Below, piece by piece: positions 35,754 to 44,436 of a DNA stretch of 64,000 nt. The notes under the pieces were generated by a model that was not told where the DNA came from, searched no databases, and saw only the letters and a list, made by a program, of their open reading frames with translations. Position 1 is the stretch's first letter. Each line of letters starts with the position of its first letter. The translations under genes and the position numbers were made by a program. The DNA comes from Manduca sexta (Eukaryota > Arthropoda > Insecta > Lepidoptera > Sphingidae). The DNA lies in contig NC_051138.1 of assembly GCF_014839805.1 (NCBI RefSeq), positions 6,136,983 to 6,200,982 on the forward strand. Reading direction: 5' to 3'.

Positions 35754-38700
35754 GGGTCTCAGCCTGGTGTCGCCCGAGACTTAAGCCTAAAGTCGACACT
35801 AACCCTCTTAATTCATCCTTCAAGGGCCGCAACATGGGTAATCAGCCCCAAATTAGAGCCCATTTTCCAAAACTTGAGACCAACAACACGGGTAACCAGC
35901 CCCAAATTCGCGTCCAAGTTCCCAAATCCAAGACCAACGACATGGGTAACCAGCCCCAAATTAGGGTCCGTAATCCAAAACTTGAGGCCAACAACACGGG
36001 TAACCAGCCCCAAATTCGCGTCCAAGTTCCCAAATCCAGGACCAACGACATGGGTAACCAGCCCCAAATTAGGGTCCGTAATCCAAAACTTGAGGCCAAC
36101 AACACGGGTATCCAGCCCCAAACTAGCGTCCAAGTTCCCAAATCCAGGACCAACGACATGGGTAACCAGCCCCAAATTAGGGTCCATAATCCAAAACTCG
36201 AGGCCAACAACACGGGTAACCAGCCCCAAACTAGCGTCCGAGTTCCCAAATCCAGGGCCAACGACATGGGTAACCAGCCCCAAATTAGGGTCCGTAATCC
36301 AAAACTTGAAGCCAACAACATGGGTAACCAGTCCCAAATTAAAGCCCAAATTCCTAAATCCATGACCAACGACACGGGTAACCAGCCCCAAATTAGGGTC
36401 CTTAATCCAAAACTCAAGGCCAACAACACGGGTAACCAGCCCCAAATTAAATCCCAAATTCCTAAATCCAAGACCAACGACACGGGTAACCAGCCCCAAA
36501 TTAGGGTCCGCATTCCAGAACTTGGAATCAATATTACGAATAATCAGCCCCAAATAGGTGCCCAATCGTCCAGAATCTACGAAGTCAACCTAGACACATC
36601 GAAAAAACTATTGCCTCATGTTCTCTTGGACTCATCGGTTGCAAATATACCATTATCCTTACTAGTCGATTCAGGCTCTGCAATATGCCTCCTTAAACAG
36701 ACCAGTATCAACAAAAATCTAAAGCTCGCTAGAGAGCCGATCAAACTCAAAGGCATAGATCCGGGTGATGAACCCACAAGCACAGAAGGCCACCTATCCC
36801 CTAAACTCAAACTTACGCGGAATAAATCCGTCTCATTCAAGTTCCATGTAATAAAAGATATCAATCTGCCCTACGATGGCATCATAGGTTCAGACTTCCT
36901 CAACTCTTTCGGTTGCCAGATAGACTATACCTCTGACGTCCTAAGAATAGGAAAAGAAGAGATTAAATTACATTTCGTCGATCCTTTTTTTATCATTCCT
37001 CCTCGCACCGAAGCCGTTATTGAATGTTCCGTACAGAACACTAATCTAAAGGAAAGGATAATCTTAGATCAACATCTGTCAAACCACTTATTGGTCTCTA
37101 ACTGCCTTGTTACTGTCAAAGAAAATAAAAGAATCAACCTGACAGTCGTGAACACTTCAGAATCACCTGTAAACGTAAATTCAAATTTGAAATTAAAACT
37201 TGAACCTTTAAATTCATTCGGGATTCGTCGTGAAGGTGACATGAACAGCCTTTCAAATCGTACTACTGCGGTCATTAGGTCACTCAGAACAGAGCATCTT
37301 AATCAGGAAGAATCCGAAGCCCTTATTGAACTTTGTTCACAATACTCAGATATATTTTATATACCTAGTGATCAACTATCTTACACTACAGCCTTGAGTC
37401 ACCAGATCAGGACCAATGATAGTACTCCTATCCATACGAAATCCTATCGTTTTCCAGAATGCCACAAGAAAGAAGTACAAACCCAAATCCAAAAAATGCT
37501 TGACGATAACATAATACAACCTTCTTCCTCCCCTTGGAGCTCTCCTATCTGGATAGTCCCAAAGAAAACGGATGCGCAAGGTCAGAAGAAGTGGCGTATC
37601 GTCATCGATTACCGTAAGCTTAATGACGTTACTATTGGGGAAACATACCCTATCCCTCAAATATCCGAAATCCTAGACCAGTTGGGAAGTAATAAGTATT
37701 TCACCACACTGGATCTGGCATCTGGATTTCACCAAATCCTCATTAATCCTGAAGATGCCCCAAAAACAGCATTCTCCGTCCCTCAAGGACATTTCCAATT
37801 TAACAGAATGCCATTCGGGCTGAAGAATGCCCCTTCCACTTTCCAGAAATTAATGAATACATGCCTAACCGGCCTTCAGGGCACAAGATGTTTTGTGTAC
37901 CTCGACGATATAGTCATCTATTCTTACGACCTTAATTCACACATCTCCACCTTAAAAGAAGTCTTTAACAGACTCCGAAGCTTCACTCTAAAACTCCAGC
38001 CCGAAAAGTGTGAATTCCTTAGGAAAGAAGTCGCATATTTGGGCCATATAATCAATGAAAACGGCGTCAAACCAAATACCGATAAAACGAAAGCAGTAAC
38101 TCAATTCCCAACACCTCAATCGCCTAAGGACATTAAATCCTTCTTAGGCCTAGTGTCATATTATAGGCGATTCATCCCTAATTTTGCCAAATTAGCCAAA
38201 CCCTTAACATCGCTCCTAAAAAAGGACATCCCTTTCCTTTGGCAGAATGAACAACAGCTCGCTTTTGAAACACTCAAAGATAGGCTCGTCTCCGCCCCTA
38301 TCCTTGCTTATCCAAACTTCACGCAACCATTCATCCTGACCTGTGACGCTTCAAATTTTGCGATATCCGCCATTCTCTCCCAGGGGCCAGTAGGACAAGA
38401 CCGACCTATTGCATTCGCTTCTCGTACCCTTAATAAGGCTGAGTGCAATTATAGTGTCACGGAGAAAGAGTGCCTCGCCATTATCTTTGGCACTAAGACC
38501 TTTAGGCCTTACCTATATGGAAATCGTTTTAAAATCGTTACAGACCATAAACCACTACAATGGCTTTTCAACTGTAAAGACCCTGGTTCACGCTTAGTCC
38601 GCTGGCGCCTAAAATTAGAAGAATTTGAATACGAAATCCACTACAAGAAAGGGAAAATTAACACCAATGCTGATGCACTATCCCGTTTCCCTGTTAATCC

Positions 38701-39550
38701 AGTCCATTGTAGCTTGGACGAAAATACAACACTAGCGCAAAACCCCGATCAAAACCTAGATAGTGACCTGATGGATCTACTTATATCACCCCCATCTTTT
38801 AATCCCGACAGCGTGATGTCTCCGGCTAATAATCTCAATAGTACAACCTCTCCACCTGTCAACACTGACAGTCAGGTAACTTTGACAGATAACCCAGGTG
38901 ACTTAACATCACCATCTGGAAACCTGGAAGATTTGATGTCACCATCTTTCCATCCTGACGACCTACTATCATTAAATCCCTCAAACCCGTTTGAAGGTAT
39001 TCTTCCATCTCCTGAAACCTTAGAGACTCCAGAAGATAATACCGATACTAGTACTCCAAATTCACCAGAACAAATATCCGATAATCCAATCCCAGAACCG
39101 TCTCCAAATAGATTCCCGGGCGCGCCAGTTACCGATTATCCCACATTTTTGAAAATAATGATGGAAAAAGATATTTCCCTGAACACAACCATACTGGAAC
39201 ATAACGAAGACATAATGAAATCCAACTGTAAGATCATTGTACTCCCTACCTCTATAGACCTTGATGAGTCCAACCCATTTGTCCAAGACATCCTTGATGC
39301 CTTACCCGACAATAAGGAAATCATAAATAGAGAAAGAACTCTTTATTCTTTTATTTCATTCACGCATGGGGGAAAAACGTTCTACTTCCTCTTTTTCAAG
39401 GTTTACCATTTCGATACATCACACTACGAGGACATTTATAAGAGTATCAACTCCCTTAGGAACGAACTACTTAAAATTGCGGAAGGTGGACGTAGCTATA
39501 ACCGAATTCAGAAATCCTTTCGACAAACATCAATTCCTAAAAAATTATAA
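35741..39550 (+). CDS. Pol polyprotein part 1: repeat domain, protease, RT, RNase H
   Basis: Entered by -1 frameshift. The first ATG in this frame is 35834, and numbering here is from that ATG (1238 codons). Residues 1-252 are the 18-residue repeats. Aspartic protease follows with D279-S-G ('LLVDSGSAICLL') and 'GIIGSDFL'. Reverse transcriptase covers about 560-790 with 'WRIVIDYRKLND', 'PFGLKNAPSTFQKLM' and YLDD at 689-692. RNase H covers about 830-950 with D838 ('TCDASNFA'), 'TEKECLAI' and 'TDHKPLQWL', and ends with 'NTNADALSR'. A Ser/Pro/Asn/Asp-rich linker runs about 980-1095, then a short folded-looking region. The frame stops at 39548-39550, before integrase, which lies in another frame, so Pol is broken here. 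Confidence 0.95.
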   Translation, partial: FKRLRVSAWCRPRLKPKVDTNPLNSSFKGRNMGNQPQIRAHFPKLETNNTGNQPQIRVQVPKSKTNDMGNQPQIRVRNPKLEANNTGNQPQIRVQVPKSRTNDMGNQPQIRVRNPKLEANNTGIQPQTSVQVPKSRTNDMGNQPQIRVHNPKLEANNTGNQPQTSVRVPKSRANDMGNQPQIRVRNPKLEANNMGNQSQIKAQIPKSMTNDTGNQPQIRVLNPKLKANNTGNQPQIKSQIPKSKTNDTGNQPQIRVRIPELGINITNNQPQIGAQSSRIYEVNLDTSKKLLPHVLLDSSVANIPLSLLVDSGSAICLLKQTSINKNLKLAREPIKLKGIDPGDEPTSTEGHLSPKLKLTRNKSVSFKFHVIKDINLPYDGIIGSDFLNSFGCQIDYTSDVLRIGKEEIKLHFVDPFFIIPPRTEAVIECSVQNTNLKERIILDQHLSNHLLVSNCLVTVKENKRINLTVVNTSESPVNVNSNLKLKLEPLNSFGIRREGDMNSLSNRTTAVIRSLRTEHLNQEESEALIELCSQYSDIFYIPSDQLSYTTALSHQIRTNDSTPIHTKSYRFPECHKKEVQTQIQKMLDDNIIQPSSSPWSSPIWIVPKKTDAQGQKKWRIVIDYRKLNDVTIGETYPIPQISEILDQLGSNKYFTTLDLASGFHQILINPEDAPKTAFSVPQGHFQFNRMPFGLKNAPSTFQKLMNTCLTGLQGTRCFVYLDDIVIYSYDLNSHISTLKEVFNRLRSFTLKLQPEKCEFLRKEVAYLGHIINENGVKPNTDKTKAVTQFPTPQSPKDIKSFLGLVSYYRRFIPNFAKLAKPLTSLLKKDIPFLWQNEQQLAFETLKDRLVSAPILAYPNFTQPFILTCDASNFAISAILSQGPVGQDRPIAFASRTLNKAECNYSVTEKECLAIIFGTKTFRPYLYGNRFKIVTDHKPLQWLFNCKDPGSRLVRWRLKLEEFEYEIHYKKGKINTNADALSRFPVNPVHCSLDENTTLAQNPDQNLDSDLMDLLISPPSFNPDSVMSPANNLNSTTSPPVNTDSQVTLTDNPGDLTSPSGNLEDLMSPSFHPDDLLSLNPSNPFEGILPSPETLETPEDNTDTSTPNSPEQISDNPIPEPSPNRFPGAPVTDYPTFLKIMMEKDISLNTTILEHNEDIMKSNCKIIVLPTSIDLDESNPFVQDILDALPDNKEIINRERTLYSFISFTHGGKTFYFLFFKVYHFDTSHYEDIYKSINSLRNELLKIAEGGRSYNRIQKSFRQTSIPKKL
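35834..36589 (+). repeat. in-frame 54-bp coding minisatellite, 13 units plus a degenerate one
   Basis: The period is 54 bp (18 codons). Unit 1 starts at 35834, unit 2 at 35888, unit 3 at 35942; 13 units run to 36535 and a decayed unit follows. Units alternate in two types, one ending 'NPKLEANN' and one ending 'VPKS(R/K)TND', so the true period is a 108-bp dimer for most of the array. Each unit begins (M/T)GNQPQI. The array lies between the frameshift site and the protease. It keeps other frames open, including long antisense frames, as a side effect of a stop-free repeat with a length divisible by three. Confidence 0.93.
38755..39120 (+). other. disordered Pol linker with SP-type repeats
   Basis: After RNase H the protein has about 115 residues rich in Ser, Pro, Asn, Asp, Thr and Leu. 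Short reiterated motifs occur ('DLTSPS', 'DLMSPS', 'DDLLS', 'SPP', 'PSPE'). It is probably unstructured and may be a spacer or cleavage region before integrase. I know of no catalytic role. Confidence 0.7.
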
Positions 39551-40676
39551 TATGTTCCTCTACCTCTTCAAGGACACGGGTATCACCATACACATATACA
39601 AAGGTAGGATCATTTACCCGTCACTATCCGAAATTCCCAAAATCCTCAGAGAAAACCATGACATCCCCATTGCTGGGCATCTCGGCAATACCCGAATGTT
39701 AAAACGCATCCAAGAAAATTTCTTTTGGAAAAACATGCGCAGTGATATCGAGGCTTTTGTAAAAAAATGTCCACAGTGCCAAACGAATAAAGCCCTTAGA
39801 CAAATAAATCGGGCTCCGATGCAAATAACAAGTACATCCACTGAGCCTTGCCAAAGGATATCACTTGATATCGTCGGACCACTACCCGAGTCGGGTCCGG
39901 CCAAACTAAAATACATACTCACTGTTCAGGATGACCTCACGAAATTCTCTTCAGCGTATCCGATCAGAAATATTACTGCCGAAGAAACAAGCGAATGCTT
40001 GATTCATTATATATCTATATTTGGCATCCCTAAAATGATCCTAACAGATCAAGGAACAAATTTTTGTTCAGAACTCTTCAAGAAAACTTGTGAGTTCCTT
40101 AAAATTAAAAATCTGTGGGCATCTCCTTATCACCCGCAAACCCAAGGTGCTCTTGAACGGAGCCACTCTACCCTTAAAGAATATCTCCGGTCCTTTACAG
40201 ATAAGGACCAAACAAACTGGGCGCGCTACGTCTATACAGCGATGCTCACTTATAATACCACTGTCCATTCTACCACTCATTTTACGCCCTACGAACTAAT
40301 GTTCGGAAGCAAACCAGTAATCCCAAATTCTATCTATGACGAATCCTCTGGGGCCACATACCCCGATTATGTCCGAATGTTACAAAATAGATTAAAACAT
40401 TCTAGAGAAAAAGCTTTGGAGCATATACGGAAATCCAAAGAATCTTCGAAATCCTATTATGACACACATACCCGTCCAGTCAGGTACAAAGCTGGTGAGC
40501 ATGTATACCTCAAAAACCATCTGAGAATGCGCAAAGCGCTCTCACCACTCTGGAAGGGACCTTATAAAATTATCAAAGTGAACGGTAATAACACCGTCAC
40601 TCTGCTAATTAATCGACGTCATATCACGCACCACGTCGACCAAATAAAACCAGCCGACGCTGGAGCATCCCTGTAG
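39366..40676 (+). pseudogene. Pol part 2: integrase, separated by a frame break
   Basis: Integrase joins the cDNA to host DNA. Family-like sequence in this frame begins near 39480 and overlaps the end of the upstream pol frame, so the frame change lies at about 39460-39510. The zinc-binding N-domain has H-x6-H and C-x2-C ('HDIPIAGH', 'CPQCQ'). The catalytic D,D35E triad is complete: Asp at 39867, Asp at 40047 ('LTDQGTNF'), Glu at 40155 ('ALERSHSTL'). The C-terminus has the GPY/F-type 'WKGPYKIIKV'. The catalytic core is intact, but as sequenced it is not continuous with Gag-Pol. Alternatives are an assembly indel or an unusual +1 shift. The 39366 start is only where the frame opens. Confidence 0.85.
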
Positions 40677-40819
40677 ATAAAACACACTGTCATTTAGATT
40701 TCTCCTTCTTCTTTTAGCTATACGTTTTTGAAAGTATATAGAATAATTTAAGTTGTATAATAATGTTTAGATGATAACTAAGGCCGTAAGTGCAATTTAT
40801 CTAAGTATGATTCATTAGT

Positions 40820-40838
40820 TTTATCATTTTATTTACAG
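40820..40838 (+). promoter_or_regulatory. splice acceptor for env
   Basis: A T-rich tract (ttttatcattttatttac) ends in AG at 40837-40838, 162 nt after the integrase stop. The next base continues the codon started at the donor at 34532 in the env frame. The region between has no ATG in that frame, which supports a spliced start. Confidence 0.8.
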
Positions 40839-42342
40839 CACACTGGCCCATGGTCACCCAGAGTTCGTTCAACAAATCAACGCGAGCTCTGGTATATATT
40901 TTGACCCCATTGGCGAACTAAAAATCCGTGCAAGTCACCTAGATGTAGTGACTCCATTCGACATATCACATATAGAACCTCATATCCAGAATATCAATTC
41001 CGTATTAGGCACAATACGCTTCTCGTGTAACCAAATCCAGATAACAACCTTACTTGATTTAGAATGTGATAATGTTTTAGAACCACTGACCATAAGATAC
41101 CACGATATTGTTTCTGGGTATTCTGCTATCTCTCACTTGACAACTAAAAGGTCGAAACGAAGCGCTCTTATAGGAGGCATTGGTACTATGTCTAAAATTA
41201 TATTTGGGACTTTAGACGAGGATGACGCTATCAAATATGATAACGCCATTCAAGAAATCCAAAATAATGAAAAAAGACTGGGTTCATTAATAAAAGAAAA
41301 TATCCTGATAACAAGCTCAGTCCTATCCAATCTTAATAACACTTTACATAAAATGAAACTTAACGAAGCCAGTCTCAGTCAAGCTATCGACAATTTTACG
41401 TCAAAATTAAAAAATATTACAATAATTTCTAATGAACTGTTAATTAAATCCAACATGAATTCAATTTTAAATAGTTTAGAAGCGTCTTTACTTGTATTAT
41501 CTTTTCAGTTAGAGGACGTAACCAATGCTATCCTATCGTGTAGTCATAACATCCTGCACCCGGCGATACTAACGCCTGAGCAGTTATACCAAGAAATTGT
41601 TGATAACTATAGGTACTTACCCGCAGGCCTTAAGTTACCTGTCAGTTTAACGTTAAGTAATATTCATAGCCTATCAAATATATCTAATGTGATGTGTTAT
41701 AGTCTAAGTAACAAAATTGTTTTTATCTTAAGAATACCATTAGTATCTCCTAGAGAGTATGACTTATTTCATAATATTGCTTTACCTACTCCGCATGATA
41801 ATGTAAGTCCAAGTTCTTTTAGTTTTATAATACCTAGCAATAAATACATAGCAATGACCAAAGACAGATCCGAATATTGTACTTTAAACTCACTAAAGGA
41901 ATGCCTTGCAACCAACTCACGAGAGTACATCTGCGATGTGACAACAGTATTCCCGTCTAGTGCAAATCCATGTTGTGAAAGTGAGATTATTTCAAATGTA
42001 ATAAGTGTTTTACCAGTGCAGTGTAAAACGGACTTCATCCACGGACATATAGATTCATGGACATCCCTATCCAATAATAAGTGGTTGTACGTGCAATCCA
42101 AGGACAACAGATTATATATTGAATGTCCCAACCAGGGAGTAATTAATATTAATATTGTTGGTACAGGAATCTTGAATGTGCCTAAAGATTGTGTAGCATA
42201 TTGTAAAACTACAAAGTTATTACCCAAATTTAATAACATAGAAGTAAATGTTACTATTGTGAAATCCGATTTCAATATATTAAAGGACTCTTGTTGTAAC
42301 TTAATTAAAATTAAAAAGATCATGAGTAATGAGCCCCTTTGA
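40839..42342 (+). CDS. Env glycoprotein main exon (baculovirus F-like), C-terminus broken
   Basis: The surface and fusion protein of errantiviruses, of the same family as baculovirus F proteins. The open frame runs from the acceptor and has no ATG start, so it depends on the leader exon. A furin-type site R-S-K-R (41149-41160) is followed by a Gly/Ile-rich fusion-peptide-like segment (from 41161, 'SALIGGIGTMSKI'). A helical region ('LGSLIKENILITSSVLSNL') and several N-glycosylation sequons (NNT, NFT, NIT, NIS, NVT) follow, with many cysteines in the C-terminal half. The frame ends at TGA 42340-42342 without a membrane anchor; the anchor lies in the overlapping next frame. The protein as encoded would lack its transmembrane segment. 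Confidence 0.88.
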
Positions 42343-42689
42343 AACTACAAAATGTGGATCTAGACATTTTTACCTCAGAAACTAAATCCAAATTAAGAAC
42401 CTTATCTAATGAGGTAGATAGGGTTGTAAACCAACCACATATAATTCAATATGGGACTCATTATTCCATACTAAGTATTTTTACGTTTTTTATATTATTC
42501 TCATTAATCATTTATAAAATTTGTAATAAGTTTAAGTTTATAAGTTCTTATTGTACATCCAAGGGCAAATCAGTCACGTTTCAGTCTTCACCCCCTGGAC
42601 CTCAAGTAGAGGTCCCTGTAAGTGATGAGCCTGGGCCATCGCACATTATAAGTGAATCACCACAACCAAAAATCCGAATTCATTTTTGA
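42339..42689 (+). pseudogene. Env C-terminal part: membrane anchor and tail, out of frame
   Basis: Overlaps the end of the env exon by a few bases in the -1 frame. A hydrophobic segment of about 18-20 residues ('ILSIFTFFILFSLIIYKIC', about 42471-42527) is a typical membrane anchor, followed by a basic stop-transfer and a Pro/Ser-rich cytoplasmic tail. In related elements this is one protein with the preceding exon. The run CCCCTTT at the junction (42334-42340) is a likely indel hot spot. The heptamer does not fit the slippery X XXY YYZ pattern in the env frame, so a mutation or assembly error is more likely than programmed shifting. Confidence 0.8.
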
Positions 42690-42740
42690 AAGAAAATCCT
42701 AGACGAACTTTGGGGCAAAACGAACCCCAAAGTTCTACCT

Positions 42741-42751
42741 AAAGGGGGAGG
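42741..42751 (+). other. polypurine tract
   Basis: AAAGGGGGAGG directly precedes the 3' LTR and would prime plus-strand DNA synthesis. The only other sequence between the env tail stop and this tract is a roughly 50-bp 3' untranslated stretch. Confidence 0.92.
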
Positions 42752-42964
42752 TGTTATAACCCTATTCTGTAAGGGTTCTGGCTGTGACAGCACTAATGCT
42801 GTCACCGTCAGCATTTATAAACAATATATATACTTGATGGGACCTCGGGCCTATCAGTCTGTATTTGTCATTCTCACGCGACGGTTGCCCTCGGACCTCT
42901 TTATATTCTTGTGATTCAATAAAAGTCTTTTTTTAAAAAGTGATTTTTAAAGGTCCCCGTAACA
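42752..42964 (+). repeat. 3' LTR (213 bp)
   Basis: Same length and sequence as the 5' LTR except for one T/C difference. It is followed by the second GGAC (42965-42968). Confidence 0.97.
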
Positions 42965-42968
42965 GGAC

Positions 42969-44158
42969 GAAACTTGCGTCGCAAACCTAATGTGCTTCTG
43001 TGAAATGTATGTCGAAAACGTTTTATTCCCCAACAGTCTCAACAGATTACCAGCGAATTTCTCAGAACTTGTTCACTCATGTTGATCCAGCTTATATTAT
43101 TTATAAATCATATATTACAATAGGTTTTCTCGCAGTTTAACTCACGCGAAAGTCTTTTCCTAGAGCGAAAATAGTGGTAGTACGTAATGGTCGCCCGCGG
43201 AATACGATAATAAAAAATATTTATAGAACCCGCATAAAGGTTTCACCAGTATTTCTACTTATATGGAATCTAGCATAGATAATTCATATACCATATTACA
43301 ATTCTACACATCACTTTTCAGATAAACCATTCAAATAACAATTAAACGCTCTGTAACATTTTGCGACGTCAATACTGACAATAAACATTCCTCGTGCTCA
43401 TATTATCCCAGCATTGTTACGAATATAATAGCTAAGACAGACGTTCACCTTATACCGGTACGGTTTTATACATGTATAATAAGGGTTTGTAATTCAATTT
43501 GTGACGTAAAAGCGACGGTTGTTCAAATGACATGGGTATAGATACAGTGGCCGAAAGATTAATATTAACGTAATCACCTAAATTGAACCGAAGTTTGTAG
43601 ATTAATACCGATTGATGAATTTAAGCTTGGGAGTAATTAGTAAGACCAACACACATCAAAATCTTCTAACCTGAGTCGATCCCGGACAAAGTTGCCACCT
43701 GCGGTTCATGCCTATCCTACTGCGAGTATCCCCTGACAACTGAACTGTGATAAGCTATTGCGTAAACCATAACGTTTGGTGATGCGTGATGTCAAGGACA
43801 GCTGCGGGTCCCATGAGCCAGCCAGCGTTATACAAATACTCTACCATGAGGCTTTTACGCTAATTTTCGTCCTTCAGTATTCCTTTGATAGGGTACATGT
43901 ATCTTTTGAAAGAAATATTAAATGATAAAAATACGTCATTTTAAGTACCTCTTCTTTATAAAATTCGGATAAAAAGCGGTTACCATAAGTTGTACAGTAA
44001 ATTGTGAGACATGTCAAACTCTTGATACCATGACGCCTTTTAAGCATATTTGTTGAAATTGTCTATATAATTAAAGAAAATCAGACTCCACTCATAATAG
44101 TTGATGTCTCATCTTCACCCAGTGGCCGTCATGAGCCGAGGATCGTAACCCCTTACTG
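42969..44158. other. non-genic stretch right of the errantivirus
   Basis: No gene was recognised. The sequence resumes the AT-rich character of the left flank. Confidence 0.5.
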
Positions 44159-44436
44159 CAGTGTTTCCCAACGTGGGACGCACGCCACGTAGGGAGGCAA
44201 TTTGATGGTTAAGGGGGGCAATTTAAACAGAATTTTCAGTTTTCAATTTTATATATATTTTGAAATTTTACTTACGATGTTTTGATAGCAAATTCATAGT
44301 GATTTCTTCCTAACTTATCATGTATATTTTTTAAGAGACAAAACAATTTTTAAAGGTTAAAAATAATGTATGGGGTGCATAAAAATTATTGAAATGTTAA
44401 GTTGGGACATGGCCTAAAAATGGTTGGGAGACACTG
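44159..44436. mobile_element. hAT-like MITE, 278 bp
   Basis: Ends with inverted CAGTGTTTCCCAAC (left) and GTTGGGAGACACTG (right, rc CAGTGTCTCCCAAC), one mismatch over 14 bp. CAGTG ends of this kind are typical of Charlie-like hAT elements. No transposase ORF. An 8-bp target-site duplication is not evident (ccttactg against cgtttgtg), so it may have decayed. Confidence 0.75.

Larger units (their letters stand above)
33870..42964 (+). mobile_element. complete errantivirus (TED/gypsy-type LTR element with env), 9095 bp
   Basis: The order is 5' LTR, primer site, leader, gag, pol, env, polypurine tract, 3' LTR. The two 213-bp LTRs differ at one position (33870-34082 against 42752-42964), and the insertion is bounded by GGAC on both sides. 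The gene order PR-RT-RNase H-IN with a baculovirus F-like env is the errantivirus signature (family Metaviridae). The element is a recent insertion, and all parts for retrotransposition are recognisable. However, pol is broken between RNase H and integrase, and env is broken just before its membrane anchor, so this copy is probably not autonomous as sequenced. It is related in kind to lepidopteran TED; exact identity needs a database comparison. Confidence 0.97.

Noticed and set aside
35842..36531. Antisense 229-codon frame rich in Trp, Leu and Gly
   Set aside because: It is the reverse of the 54-bp coding repeats; a repeat without stops and with a length divisible by three keeps several frames open.
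42334..42340. Programmed -1 frameshift at CCCCTTT in env
   Set aside because: In the env frame the codons are ccc ctt tga, which does not fit the X XXY YYZ slippery pattern; an indel is simpler.
40948..42342. Env starting at the GTG at 40948
   Set aside because: The frame stays open upstream to the splice acceptor at 40838 with family-like sequence, and the leader exon provides an ATG in phase; a GTG start is not needed.
44159..44436. An 8-bp target-site duplication for the hAT-like MITE
   Set aside because: The flanks ccttactg and cgtttgtg do not match, so I report the inverted ends only.
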